From Lichenibacterium dinghuense (GTDB lineage: Bacteria; Pseudomonadota; Alphaproteobacteria; Rhizobiales; Beijerinckiaceae): a stretch of 64,000 bases of DNA. The notes beneath the pieces are model-generated. The model was not told the DNA's origin. It did no database searches and worked only from the letters and a program-made list of their open reading frames with translations. The translations under genes and the position numbers were made by a program. How positions within the stretch are numbered: position 1 is the stretch's first letter; the number at the start of each line of letters is the position of its first letter. Below, piece after piece: positions 35,041-44,299 of the stretch. The stretch lies in assembly GCF_021730615.1 (NCBI RefSeq), contig NZ_JAJLMN010000001.1, positions 2,739,501 through 2,803,500 on the forward strand, in the 5' to 3' direction.

Positions 35041-35967
35041 ATGACCCTGGACCAGCTCCGCGTCTTCGTCGCCGTGGCGGAGCGCGAGCACCTGACGCGG
35101 GGCGCGGAAGCCTGCCACCTCACGCCCTCGGCCGCGACCGCGGCCATCCAGGCGCTGGAGGGCCGCCACGGCGTGCGGCTGTTCCACCGCGTCGGCCGGC
35201 GCCTCGAGTTGAGCGAGGACGGGCGCGCGTTCCTGGGCGAAGCGCGGACGGTGCTGGCGGCCGCGGAAGGGGCGGAACTGGCGCTGCAGGAGCTCGGCGG
35301 CCTGAAGCGCGGCCGGCTCAGCCTGGCGGCGAGCCAGACGCTGGCCAGCTACTGGCTGCCGCCGCTGCTGATGCGGTTCGCGGCCGCGCATGACGGGATC
35401 GCCCTCAGCCTCGCCGAAGGCAACACCGCGGGCGTGGTCGCCGCCGTGCTGGCCGGCGAGGCCGAGATCGGCTGCGTCGAGGGCGAGGTCGCGGAGCCGG
35501 CGCTCAGCGTCGTGCCGCTCGCCGACGACCGCCTCGTCGTCGCGGCGTCGCCGCGGCATCCGCTCGCCCGGCGCCGGGACGTGCCCGCCTCGGCGCTGGA
35601 GGCCGCCCGCTGGGTGATGCGCGAGCCGGGCTCCGGGACGCGCGCGGCCCTCGAAGCGGCGCTACGCGAGCGGGGCGTGGACCTCGGGAAGCTCCGCGTG
35701 GTGCTGACCCTGCCGACCAACGAGGCCGTCTGCGCGGCGGCGATCGGCAGCGACGCCCTGACCGCCGTGTCGGACCTCGTCGTCCAGCCCCACGTCGCGG
35801 CGGGCCGCCTGTGCCGCATCGACCATCCCCTGCCGACGCGCCGCTTCGCGCTCGTGCGCCACAAGGAACGCTTCCGCACGAAGGTGTCGGTCGCCTTCGA
35901 GGCCCTCCTGCGGGAAGCCGCACGCGAGCGGGCGCGGCGGTCCGAGGCGTCGAGCTACGACATCTGA
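35041..35967 (+). CDS. LysR-family transcriptional regulator (YeiE-like)
   Basis: A 308-residue LysR-type regulator with an N-terminal winged helix-turn-helix (about 1-60: TLDQLRVFVAVAEREHLTRG, TPSAATAAIQALE) and a substrate-binding domain to the end (ELGGLKRGRLSLAASQTLAS onward). It is divergent from the YeiH-like exporter, and the 86-base gap should hold its binding site. The frame extends 16 codons further upstream, but the ATG at 35041 begins the canonical MTLDQLRVF. Sulfite or sulfur metabolites are possible effectors by analogy only. Confidence 0.92.
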   Translation: MTLDQLRVFVAVAEREHLTRGAEACHLTPSAATAAIQALEGRHGVRLFHRVGRRLELSEDGRAFLGEARTVLAAAEGAELALQELGGLKRGRLSLAASQTLASYWLPPLLMRFAAAHDGIALSLAEGNTAGVVAAVLAGEAEIGCVEGEVAEPALSVVPLADDRLVVAASPRHPLARRRDVPASALEAARWVMREPGSGTRAALEAALRERGVDLGKLRVVLTLPTNEAVCAAAIGSDALTAVSDLVVQPHVAAGRLCRIDHPLPTRRFALVRHKERFRTKVSVAFEALLREAARERARRSEASSYDI

Positions 35968-36190
35968 TGCCGCGAGGCGAAGCACGGAAGCCGTCCCTCC
36001 CCGGGCCAGCTCGGTACGGAGGGGCGCGGGTCGCCGGATTCCGGTCGCGTCCCTCGATCGCGCGCGGGAGCCGCTGCGGGGGGGCGCCGCTTCGATTGAG
36101 CGCGTCCGGGCGGGACGGAGCGGCTTTGCGGTCGCGTGCCCGAGCCGCTATCTCGGGCGGTGAAGCCCCACCCCCGACCGGAGCCCTCCC

Positions 36191-39148
36191 GTGGACGCGA
36201 ACGTCACAACGCTGGACCGCCAGGCCCGCGCCGGCGAGGCCGCCCGCGCCGAGGCGCTGCGGGCCGCCCTGGCGCGCGAGGGCTTCTCGGGCGACGTCGA
36301 GACCGGCATCGGCCCGCGCCTCGTCGCGGCCACCGACAACAGCGTCTACCAGGTCATGCCCGCCGCGGTGCTGCACCCGCTCGCCGCCGCGGACGTGAAC
36401 GCCGCCGTGCGGGCCGCCCGCGCCGTGCCCGACCTCGCGCTGTCGCCGCGCGGCGGCGGCACCGGCACCAACGGCCAGTCGTTGACCGGCGGCGCCGTGC
36501 TCGACCTGTCGCGCCACATGAACCGCATCCTCGCGCTCGACGTCGAGGCCCGCACCGTGGCGGTCGAGCCCGGCGTGGTGCTGGACCAGCTCAACGCGGC
36601 CCTGCGCCCGCACGGCTTCTTCTTCCCGCCCGCGGTGTCGACCGCGACCCGCGCCACGATCGGCGGCATGATCGCCACCGACGCCTCGGGCAAGGGCTCG
36701 CGCATCTACGGCCGCACCTCGGACCACGTGCTGTCGCTCGACGTGGTGCTGTCGGACGGCTCCGACTTCACCGTGCGCCCGCGCAGCCGCGCCGAGGTCG
36801 AGGCGGTGGTTGCGGCGGGCGGCGTCGCCGGCGAGGCCCACGCCGAGGTGCTGCGCGTCGTCGAGGAGCATGCCGCGCTCATCGCCGACACGTTCCCGGC
36901 GATGAACCGGGGCCTCACCGGCTACAATCTCCAGGGCGTGACGCGCCAGGACGGCACCTACGACCTCGTCCGGCTCCTCGCCGGCTCCGAGGGCACGCTG
37001 GCGGTGACGAAGCGCGCCGTGCTGCGCATCACGCCGCTGCCGAAGCACCGCCTGCTGATGGTGGCGCGCTACGGCTCCTTCGACGCGGCGCTGCGCGACG
37101 TGCAGCACCTGCTCGCCGCCGACCCGCTGGCGATCGAGATCCTCGACGACAAGACGCTGGAGCTGGCGAGCCGCGACGTCATCTGGTCCGGCCTCGAATC
37201 CGTGCTGGGCGGCCCCGCTGCGGCGGCGGTGCGCGGCCTCAACGTGGTCGAGTTCGCGGGCGACGACCGGGACGCGCTCGCGGCCGCCGCGGAGCGCTGC
37301 GCGGCGCTGCTCGCCGCCTCGCCCTTCCCCGCCATGGACTGGGCGCGGATCGACGACCCCGCGCGCGTCGCCCAGGTGTGGACGATGCGCGAGAAGGCCG
37401 TGGGCCTCATGGGGCGTCTCGGCGAGATGGAGGGCACGCGCCGCCAGGGCACGGCCTTCGTCGAGGACACGGCCGTGCCGCCCGAGCGGCTCGCCGACTT
37501 CGTGGCGGAGTTCCGCGGCCTGCTCGACCGGCGCGGGCTCGGCTACGGCATGTACGGCCACGCCGACGTCGGCTGCCTCCACGTCCGCCCCTCGCTCGAC
37601 ATGACGGACCCGGCCGAGGAGGCGATGATCCGCGCCGTGTCGGACGAGGTCGCGGATCTCGTGAAGCGCCACGGCGGGCTGATCTGGGGCGAGCACGGGC
37701 GCGGCTACCGCGGCGAGTTCTCGCCGCTGTTCTTCGGCCCCGTGCTCTACGACGAGCTGTGCCGCATCAAGGGCGCCTTCGACCCCGACAACCTGCTGAA
37801 CCCCGGCAAGCTCGCCTCGCCCGGCCTCGGCGGCCCGATCGACCGCATCGACCAGGTCCCGACCCGCGGCAGCTTCGACCGTCTGATCGCCGAGGACCAG
37901 CGGGCGGGGCTCGGCCGCGCCGTGAGCTGCAACGGCAACGCCGCCTGCCACTCGTGGGACGACTACGACGCCATGTGCCCGTCCTACCACGCGACGCGGG
38001 ACCGCGTGCAGTCGCCGAAGGGCCGGGCCACGCTGCTGCGCGCCTGGATGCGGCTGCGCTCCGAGGCGGCGCGGGGTCGCGACGTGGCGGCCGAGCTCGC
38101 CGCCGTGGAGGCCGACACCAAGGCCTCCATGGACACCTGCCTGTCCTGCAAGGCCTGCGCGAGCCTCTGCCCCGTCAAGGTGAACATCCCCGAGATGCGG
38201 TCGCGCTTCCTCGGCGCCTACCACGCATCGCGGCCGCGCCCGCTGCGCGACCATCTGTTGCGCCACCTCGAAGCCGGGCTCGGGCTCGTGCGCGCCGCGC
38301 CCGGCCTCGCCGGCGCGCTCATGGGGTCGGGGCCGGTGCGGGGACTGCTGCGGGGCCGCTTCGGCCTCGTCGACCTGCCGCATCCCGCGCCGACGCGCTG
38401 GCGGCCGCGCGCCTCCGGCGGCGGCCCGCGCGTCGTGCTGCTGCGCGACAGCTTCCTGTCGACCTTCGACGGCGCGGTGATCGACGCCGCGGGGCGACTG
38501 CTGGAGCGGCTCGGCTACCGCGTGACGGTCTCCGCCGTTCGCCCCAACGGCAAGGCGCTGCAGGTGCTGGGCCTGGAGGGCGCCTTCGCGAAGGTCGCGC
38601 GCCGCGCCCTGGCCGAACGCGCCCGGCTCGCCGCCGAGGGCGTGCCGCTCGTCAGCCTCGATGCCGCGACCGGTTTGCTCCACGACGGCGAGTACAAGGA
38701 ATATGCGGAATATTCCGTGCTTCAGCCGCTCGCCCCCGTGGTGTCGATCGACCGTTTCCTCGCCGATGAGGCGGCGGCCGGGCGCATCCCGGCCCGGCCG
38801 CGCGGGGCTGGACCCGCCTTCGACATCCTGCTCCACTGCACCGAGAAGACCGCACAGCCCGAAACCGCGGCGCGCTGGGGCAGGGTGATGACGCATCTCG
38901 GGCTCGACGCGCGCTTCCCCAAGGTCGGCTGCTGCGGCATGGCCGGCCTGTTCGGCCATCAGGCCGAGCAGGCGGAGCTGTCGCGCCGCATCTTCGACAT
39001 CGGCTGGCGGAGCCGGATCGGCCCCGATCCGGCCGCGACACTCGCCACCGGCTTCTCCTGCCGCTGCCAGACGGAGCGCTTCGCCGGGCACCGGCCGCGC
39101 CACCCCGTCGAGGCCATCCTGGCGCATCTCGAAGGCTCCGCGGGGTGA
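36191..39148 (+). CDS. FAD-linked oxidase with Fe-S and CCG domains (YdiJ-like)
   Basis: A 985-residue flavin and iron-sulfur oxidoreductase of the YdiJ type; relatives oxidise D-2-hydroxyacids such as D-2-hydroxyglutarate or D-lactate. An FAD_binding_4 domain fills about 40-280 (PRGGGTGTNGQSLTGG). An FAD-oxidase C domain reaches about 540 (GYGMYGHADVGCLHVR). Fe-S ligands are CNGNAACH/CPSY and the CLSCKACASLCPVK motif. A C-terminal CCG-type domain has HCTEKT and VGCCGMAGLFG. The start is GTG. It overlaps the next gene by GTGA, so translation is coupled. Confidence 0.92.
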   Translation: MDANVTTLDRQARAGEAARAEALRAALAREGFSGDVETGIGPRLVAATDNSVYQVMPAAVLHPLAAADVNAAVRAARAVPDLALSPRGGGTGTNGQSLTGGAVLDLSRHMNRILALDVEARTVAVEPGVVLDQLNAALRPHGFFFPPAVSTATRATIGGMIATDASGKGSRIYGRTSDHVLSLDVVLSDGSDFTVRPRSRAEVEAVVAAGGVAGEAHAEVLRVVEEHAALIADTFPAMNRGLTGYNLQGVTRQDGTYDLVRLLAGSEGTLAVTKRAVLRITPLPKHRLLMVARYGSFDAALRDVQHLLAADPLAIEILDDKTLELASRDVIWSGLESVLGGPAAAAVRGLNVVEFAGDDRDALAAAAERCAALLAASPFPAMDWARIDDPARVAQVWTMREKAVGLMGRLGEMEGTRRQGTAFVEDTAVPPERLADFVAEFRGLLDRRGLGYGMYGHADVGCLHVRPSLDMTDPAEEAMIRAVSDEVADLVKRHGGLIWGEHGRGYRGEFSPLFFGPVLYDELCRIKGAFDPDNLLNPGKLASPGLGGPIDRIDQVPTRGSFDRLIAEDQRAGLGRAVSCNGNAACHSWDDYDAMCPSYHATRDRVQSPKGRATLLRAWMRLRSEAARGRDVAAELAAVEADTKASMDTCLSCKACASLCPVKVNIPEMRSRFLGAYHASRPRPLRDHLLRHLEAGLGLVRAAPGLAGALMGSGPVRGLLRGRFGLVDLPHPAPTRWRPRASGGGPRVVLLRDSFLSTFDGAVIDAAGRLLERLGYRVTVSAVRPNGKALQVLGLEGAFAKVARRALAERARLAAEGVPLVSLDAATGLLHDGEYKEYAEYSVLQPLAPVVSIDRFLADEAAAGRIPARPRGAGPAFDILLHCTEKTAQPETAARWGRVMTHLGLDARFPKVGCCGMAGLFGHQAEQAELSRRIFDIGWRSRIGPDPAATLATGFSCRCQTERFAGHRPRHPVEAILAHLEGSAG

Positions 39149-40446
39149 GGGGCGACCCCCGCAGCCACGGGCTGTGGGAGGGCTCGGCGCCGCCGGCGCC
39201 CGAGACGGGGTCGCTCGCCGGCGACGTCGCGGCCGACGTCGCGATCGTGGGCGGCGGCTACACGGGCCTGTCGGCCGCGCTGCACCTCGCCGAGGGCGGC
39301 GCCTCCGTGGCGCTGCTGGAGGCCGTCGAGGTCGGCTTCGGCGGCTCGGGCCGCAACGTCGGCCTCGTCAACGCCGGCCTGTGGATCATGCCGGACGCGG
39401 TGCCGGAACTGCTCGGGCCGGTCCACGGCGAGCGCTTGCTGAGGGAGCTCGGCGACGCGCCGGGGCTGGTCTTCGACACGGTCGAGCGCCATGGCATCGC
39501 CTGCGAGGCGGTCCGGGCCGGGACGCTGCACTGCGCGGTCGGCGCTTCCGGCCTCGCCGAGGTGACCGAGCGGGCGCGGCAGTGGCGGGCCCGCGGCGCG
39601 CCGGTCGCGCTGCTCGACGCCGGCGCGGCGGCCGGCGCCGTGGGCACCTCCGCCTACGCGGGCGCGCTGCTCGACCGCCGGGCCGGCACCGTGCAGCCGT
39701 TGGCCTACGCGCGCGGCCTCGCCGGCGCGGCCCTGCGGGCCGGGGCGCGCCTCTTCACGGGCAGCCCCGTCACGGCGGCGGAGGACGAGGGCGCGGTCTG
39801 GCGGCTTCGCACCGCGGCCGGCAGCGTCGCGGCGCCCCGCGTGATCGTGGCCACCGACGCCTATGGGGCCGGCCATGGGCCGGCGGGCTCCCCCTGGCCC
39901 GGCGTGCGGGCCGAGCAGGTGCACCTCCCCTATTTCAACCTCGCCACGGCGCCGCTGTCGTCGAACCTCGCCCGCTCGATCCTGCCGGGGCGCGAGGGCG
40001 TGTGGGACACGCGCGAGGTGCTGAGCTCCTTCCGCTTCGACGCGGCGGGGCGGCTCGTCTTCGGCAGCGTCGGCGCGCTGCGCGGCACCGGGCGCACCGT
40101 GCACCGCGCCTGGGCGCGGCGGGCGCTCGCGAGATTGTTTCCGCAGCTCGCCGGGGTCGGTTTCCAGCACGAATGGTACGGCGCCATCGGCATGACGGCC
40201 GACGCCGTGCCGCGCTTCCACCGTCTGGCTCGCGGCGTCGTCGGCTTCAGCGGCTACAACGGCCGCGGCATCGCGCCCGGCACCGCCTTCGGGCGCTGCC
40301 TCGCCCGGCTGTGCCTCGGCGAGATCGGCGAGGCCGACCTGCCGCTGCCCGTGACGGACCTCGCCCCGGTGCGCTTCCGGGCCGCGAAGGAGGTCTGGTA
40401 CGAGGCCGGCGCGCAGGTGGTCCACGCCGTCGGGGCGCGGGGCTGA
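39145..40446 (+). CDS. FAD-dependent oxidoreductase of the DAO family
   Basis: A 433-residue amine/amino-acid oxidase-like flavoprotein. The FAD Rossmann motif is DVAIVGGGYTGLSAALHLAEGG. The histidyl-flavin-loop region contains GFGGSGRNVGLVNAGLW, and the C-terminal GFSGYNGRGIAPGTAFGR is typical of DAO family members such as PuuB-like or sarcosine-like oxidases. The start is GTG, overlapping the stop of the YdiJ-like gene, so the two are probably co-translated and functionally linked. The substrate cannot be named; no amine catabolic genes are adjacent. Confidence 0.88.
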   Translation: MRGDPRSHGLWEGSAPPAPETGSLAGDVAADVAIVGGGYTGLSAALHLAEGGASVALLEAVEVGFGGSGRNVGLVNAGLWIMPDAVPELLGPVHGERLLRELGDAPGLVFDTVERHGIACEAVRAGTLHCAVGASGLAEVTERARQWRARGAPVALLDAGAAAGAVGTSAYAGALLDRRAGTVQPLAYARGLAGAALRAGARLFTGSPVTAAEDEGAVWRLRTAAGSVAAPRVIVATDAYGAGHGPAGSPWPGVRAEQVHLPYFNLATAPLSSNLARSILPGREGVWDTREVLSSFRFDAAGRLVFGSVGALRGTGRTVHRAWARRALARLFPQLAGVGFQHEWYGAIGMTADAVPRFHRLARGVVGFSGYNGRGIAPGTAFGRCLARLCLGEIGEADLPLPVTDLAPVRFRAAKEVWYEAGAQVVHAVGARG

Positions 40447-40529
40447 GGCGCCGGCCGCGATGGGCATCGCCCCGGTCTGGCACGCGTCTTGAAAGCTGAG
40501 CCGCGACATCATCCCTCGCGAGGCTCCCC

Positions 40530-41690
40530 GTGCCCGACCTGTTCAGCCCCTTCACGCTCAAGGGCGTGACGCTGCGCAACCGCATCGTCATGTCGCCGAT
40601 GACCATGTACAACTCGGTCGACGGCAAGCTCGACGACTACCACGTGAGCTACCTCGGCGCCCGCGCGGCCGGCGGCTTCGGCCTCGTGTTCGGCGAGCAG
40701 ATGGCCATCACGCCGGACGGGCGCACCACCACCTCCTGCGCCGGCATCTGGGACGACGCGCAGATCGAGGGCCACGCGCGCGTCTGCGCCATCGTCGAGC
40801 GCATGGGCGGCGTGCCCGCCATCCAGCTCGGCCACACGGGGCGCAAGGGCAGCGAGCTGCCGCCCCACAAGGGCACCAACGAGCGCGGCACCTGGCGCCA
40901 GCTCCCGCCCGACCACGAGCACGGCTGGGAATGCGTGGCGCCCTCCGCCATCCCCTACGGCAACGGCCACGACTTCCCCGTGCGCGAGCTCAGCGTCGAG
41001 GACATCAAGGCCCTCCACCGATCCTACGCGGACGCGGCGCGCCGCGCGCGGGACGCCGGCTACAAGTGGCTGGAGATGCACTACGCCCACGGCTACCTCG
41101 GGGCTTCCTTCTTCTCGCCGCTCGCCAACCAGCGCACCGACCAGTACGGCGGCTCGGTCGAGAACCGCATGCGCTTCCACCTGGAGGCGCTCGACGCCGT
41201 GCGGGCCGTGTGGCCGGAGGAATACCCGCTGACCATGCGGCTCGGCTCGGACGACCTCAACGCCAAGGGCGTGCAGTTCGAGGACTCGCTCCTGGCGATC
41301 CGCGCCATGAAGGACCACGGGCTCGACCTCGCGGACCTGTCCCTCGGCTTCAACACCGACGACATGACCGACCCGCCGTTCAACGAGGTCGGCTTCATGC
41401 TCAAGCGCGCCAACCGCGTGCGCGAGGAGGTCGGCATCCCGGTGGGAACGAGCTGGAACCTCGGCGTGCCGGGGACCGCCGACCGCGTGATCCGCGAGGA
41501 GCTGATCGACCTCGTGTTCCTCGGCCGGCCGGCGCTGGCCAACCCGCACTGGCCCGTGTGGGCGGCGCGCGAGCTGCAGCACAACGACCCCTTCCACCTC
41601 GTGCCGCAGGACTGGGCCTGGTGGCTGCGCAACTTCCGCGGCCACGGGCCGTCGATCGGCCTGCCGCCCGCCAAGGGCGAGGCGGCCTGA
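40530..41690 (+). CDS. Old-yellow-enzyme family NADH:flavin oxidoreductase
   Basis: A 386-residue FMN-binding TIM-barrel ene-reductase. Substrate-binding histidines are H184 and H187 (MHYAHGYLG), and other landmarks are SPLANQRTDQYGGSVENRMRF, VPAIQLGHTGRK and LVFLGRPALANP. The cysteine of YqjM-type enzymes in the N-terminal NRIVMSPMxMY block is replaced by threonine (T25), the residue found in classical OYEs. The start is GTG. It lies 83 bases after the DAO gene on the same strand and may be co-transcribed with it. Confidence 0.9.
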   Translation: MPDLFSPFTLKGVTLRNRIVMSPMTMYNSVDGKLDDYHVSYLGARAAGGFGLVFGEQMAITPDGRTTTSCAGIWDDAQIEGHARVCAIVERMGGVPAIQLGHTGRKGSELPPHKGTNERGTWRQLPPDHEHGWECVAPSAIPYGNGHDFPVRELSVEDIKALHRSYADAARRARDAGYKWLEMHYAHGYLGASFFSPLANQRTDQYGGSVENRMRFHLEALDAVRAVWPEEYPLTMRLGSDDLNAKGVQFEDSLLAIRAMKDHGLDLADLSLGFNTDDMTDPPFNEVGFMLKRANRVREEVGIPVGTSWNLGVPGTADRVIREELIDLVFLGRPALANPHWPVWAARELQHNDPFHLVPQDWAWWLRNFRGHGPSIGLPPAKGEAA

Positions 41691-41796
41691 CGCGCCGCAG
41701 CCTCCGGCAAGTATAGTCCGCCGTCATCTTCCTGTCATGGACGGGCCGCGCCGGTTCTGTTCAGTCGAAATTGCGTGCAGAGCGCTGGTCCGCCGC

Positions 41797-41824
41797 TTGC
41801 GGCGGCCCGGCGTTCCGGTATAGC
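41797..41824 (+). promoter_or_regulatory. Candidate sigma-70 promoter of the ugp operon
   Basis: TTGCGG (41797-41802) and TATAGC (41819-41824) are separated by 16 bases, 44 bases before the ATG at 41868. The -35 and -10 hexamers and spacing are near consensus, and they are in the right place for the binding-protein gene. No operator, such as a Pho box, is recognised. Confidence 0.4.
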
Positions 41825-41867
41825 TGCGCCCCGCCGCGGACCGTGCCCGCCGGCGGGGAGAAGCTTC

Positions 41868-43208
41868 ATGGATCGTCGCAACCTGCTCGCGGGCGCCGGC
41901 ACCCTCGCCGCCTGGGCGGCCCTGCCCGGCGCCGTCCGGGCCGCGGGCGAGCCCACCCGCATCGTGTTCTGGCACGCCATGTCGGCCGCCAACGGCGCGG
42001 AGATCGACCGCATCGTGCGGGACTTCAACGCCAGCCAGTCCGACGTCGTGCTGGAAGCCGTCTACAAGGGCAGCTACCCCGAGACGCTCACGGCCGCCAT
42101 CGCGGCCTACCGCGGCGGCCAGGCGCCCAACATCGTGCAGGTGTTCGAGGTCGGCACCGGCACCATGCTGCAGGCGGGCCCGGCCGTGAAGCCGGCCTGG
42201 AAGCTCGCGGAGGAGACCGGCTTCAAGCTCGACCCGTCGAGCTACATCCCCGGCGTGCGCGGCTACTACAGCCTGTCCGACGGCAAGCTCGCCTCCATGC
42301 CGTTCAACTCCTCGACGGCGGTGATGTGGTACAACAAGGACGCCTTCGAGAAGGCCGGCCTCGACCCCGAGAAGCCGCCCGTCACCTACGACGACTACGA
42401 CCGCGCCGCGCGAACCCTGGCCTCCAAGGCGCCGACCCCGATCGCCTCGACCACGGCCTGGATGCCCTGGATCCAGTTCGAGGAATTCGCCGCGATCCAG
42501 AACATCGCCTACGCGACCGAGGGCGACGGCTACGACGGCCTCGGCGCCCAGCTTCTCGTCAACGGAAAGCCCTTCGTGGCGCAGCTCCAGCGCTTCATGG
42601 ATCTGGCGAAGGACGGCGCCTTCAAATACACGGGCCGCGACTCGGGGCCGGACGCGATCTTCTATTCCGGGCAGGCCGCCATCGGCTTCGGCTCGTCGTC
42701 GGGCCGCGCCGACATCGTCAAGAACGCGCAGTTCCGCTATGCCGAGGCCCTGCTGCCGGTCGAGCCGTCGCTCAACCCGAAGCCCAACAACTCCATCATC
42801 GGCGGCGCCAGCCTGTGGGCCCTGAACGCGCCGAAGCGCACCGAGGCCGAGTACAAGGCCGTCGCCGCCTTCTACGCGTTCATCTCGAAGCCCGAGCAGG
42901 TCGCGCTCTACGCGCAGCACACCGGCTACGTGCCGGTGACGGTGGCGGGCTACGACGCCACCGAGGCGTCCGGCTACTACGCCAAGAACCCCGGCACCGA
43001 CCTGCCCGTGCAGCAGCTCGAGCGCGGCGAGCTGACCGCCAACTCGCGCGGCCTGCGCCTCGGCCGCCTGCCCGAGATCCGCGCCGTGATCTACGAGGAG
43101 ATCGAGAAGGCGCTGCAGGGTCAGCAGAGTGCGCAGACCGCGATGGACAGCGCCGTCGAGCGCGGCAACCGCATCCTGCGCGACTTCCAGAAGTCGGCGC
43201 GCGGCTGA
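41868..43208 (+). CDS. ugpB: ABC transporter periplasmic binding protein, UgpB-like
   Basis: A 446-residue extracellular solute-binding protein (family 1) for an ABC importer, most like UgpB, the sn-glycerol-3-phosphate receptor. The first 28 residues form a signal peptide with a twin-arginine-like start (MDRRNLLAGAGTLAAWA, cleavage near VRAAGE). The body has EIDRIVRDFNASQ, PFNSSTAVMWYNKDAFEKAG and IGGASLWALNAPKRT segments typical of this family. The frame extends 31 codons upstream, but the ATG at 41868 follows GGGGAGAA and begins the signal. The transporter genes follow. Substrate is inferred from the UgpC match. Confidence 0.88.
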   Translation: MDRRNLLAGAGTLAAWAALPGAVRAAGEPTRIVFWHAMSAANGAEIDRIVRDFNASQSDVVLEAVYKGSYPETLTAAIAAYRGGQAPNIVQVFEVGTGTMLQAGPAVKPAWKLAEETGFKLDPSSYIPGVRGYYSLSDGKLASMPFNSSTAVMWYNKDAFEKAGLDPEKPPVTYDDYDRAARTLASKAPTPIASTTAWMPWIQFEEFAAIQNIAYATEGDGYDGLGAQLLVNGKPFVAQLQRFMDLAKDGAFKYTGRDSGPDAIFYSGQAAIGFGSSSGRADIVKNAQFRYAEALLPVEPSLNPKPNNSIIGGASLWALNAPKRTEAEYKAVAAFYAFISKPEQVALYAQHTGYVPVTVAGYDATEASGYYAKNPGTDLPVQQLERGELTANSRGLRLGRLPEIRAVIYEEIEKALQGQQSAQTAMDSAVERGNRILRDFQKSARG

Positions 43209-43233
43209 GGCGCGGCGCCGGCCCGCGGACACC

Positions 43234-44115
43234 ATGGATCGCCGCACGATCTTCCCGGGGCGGGCCCTGCCCGCCCTCCTGGTGCTGCCCCAGCTCGCGC
43301 TGACGGCGGTGTTCTTCCTGTGGCCGGCCGGCCAAGCGATATGGTCGAGCCTGCAGCGCGAGGACGCCTTCGGCACGTCGAGCGAGTTCGCGGGCCTCGA
43401 GAACTTCGCGTCGCTGTTCGCCGACCCGCTCTACGGGGCGGCGGTCGCCCGCACGGTGCTGTTCTGCGCGGCCGTCACGGCCCTGTCGATGGGCCTCGCC
43501 CTGCTGTTCGCGGTCTTCGCCGACGCGGAGATCCGCGGCCGCGCCTTCTACCGCACCATGCTGGTCTGGCCCTACGCGGTCGCGCCCGCCATGTCGGCGG
43601 TGCTGTGGGTGCTGATGTTCCATCCCCAGATCGGCCTCGTCGGCGCGTGGCTGAACCGGATCGGCGTGCCCTGGGACTACAAGCTGAACGGCGCCGAGGC
43701 CATGGCGTTGATCGTCGGCGCCAGCGCCTGGAAGCAGGTCAGCTACAACTTCATCTTCTTCCTGGCGGGGCTGCAGGCCATCCCGAGGAGCGTGATCGAG
43801 GCGGCTCGCATCGACGGCTCCCGAGGCTTCTACCGCTTCCGCACCATCGTGCTGCCGCTGCTGATGCCGGTGGTGTTCTTCCTCCTGGTCGTCGACCTCG
43901 TCTACGCGGCCTTCGATACCTTCGCGACCGTCTACGCCCTGACGCAGGGCGGCCCCGGCCAGTCCACGCAGACGCTGGTGCTGAAGGTCTACCTCGACGG
44001 CATCGTCAACGCCGACATCGGCTCGTCCTCGGCGCAGTCCGTGGTGCTGATGGCGGGGGTGATCGTGCTGTCCGCGCTGCAGTTCCGGTTCCTCGGGCGG
44101 AAGGCGGGGACGTGA
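43234..44115 (+). CDS. ugpA: ABC transporter permease, UgpA-like
   Basis: A 293-residue inner-membrane permease with six predicted helices. The EAA loop that contacts the ATPase is seen as IEAARIDGSRGFYRFRTIVLP. An LPLLMPVVFFLLVVDLVYAAFDTF segment and the FATVYALTQGGPGQSTQTL pattern are characteristic of UgpA. It starts 25 bases after ugpB. The frame is open upstream within ugpB, but the ATG at 43234 matches the family start (MDRRTIFPGRALPA). A long palindromic repeat separates it from ugpE. Confidence 0.9.
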   Translation: MDRRTIFPGRALPALLVLPQLALTAVFFLWPAGQAIWSSLQREDAFGTSSEFAGLENFASLFADPLYGAAVARTVLFCAAVTALSMGLALLFAVFADAEIRGRAFYRTMLVWPYAVAPAMSAVLWVLMFHPQIGLVGAWLNRIGVPWDYKLNGAEAMALIVGASAWKQVSYNFIFFLAGLQAIPRSVIEAARIDGSRGFYRFRTIVLPLLMPVVFFLLVVDLVYAAFDTFATVYALTQGGPGQSTQTLVLKVYLDGIVNADIGSSSAQSVVLMAGVIVLSALQFRFLGRKAGT

Positions 44116-44131
44116 CCGCACTCCGCTACGC

Positions 44132-44284
44132 CGCTCGTCCCCGCGCAGGCGGGGACCCAGCGCGGAACGTCCGGCCGAAGGCCGGCCTTCTCCTGCCCCC
44201 GCACTCCGATCCGGAAGCGTCTCCCATTTTGACGGCCTTCGGCCGGCTTCTCGCGCTGGATCCCCGCCTGCGCGGGGATGAGCG
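44132..44284. repeat. 153-base palindromic repeat between ugpA and ugpE
   Basis: The 32-base outer arms (44132-44163 and 44253-44284) are inverted repeats with two mismatches, and each contains the hairpin TCCCCGC-GCAG-GCGGGGA or a variant. Complementary GGCCGAAGGCCGG and CGGCCTTCGGCCG blocks lie inside. This matches the GGATCCCCGCCTGCGCGGGGATGA element seen across alphaproteobacterial genomes. It fills the whole gap between two ABC permease genes, so it may modulate the level of UgpE relative to UgpA. Confidence 0.87.
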
Positions 44285-44299
44285 GGGAGGGGCAGCGCC

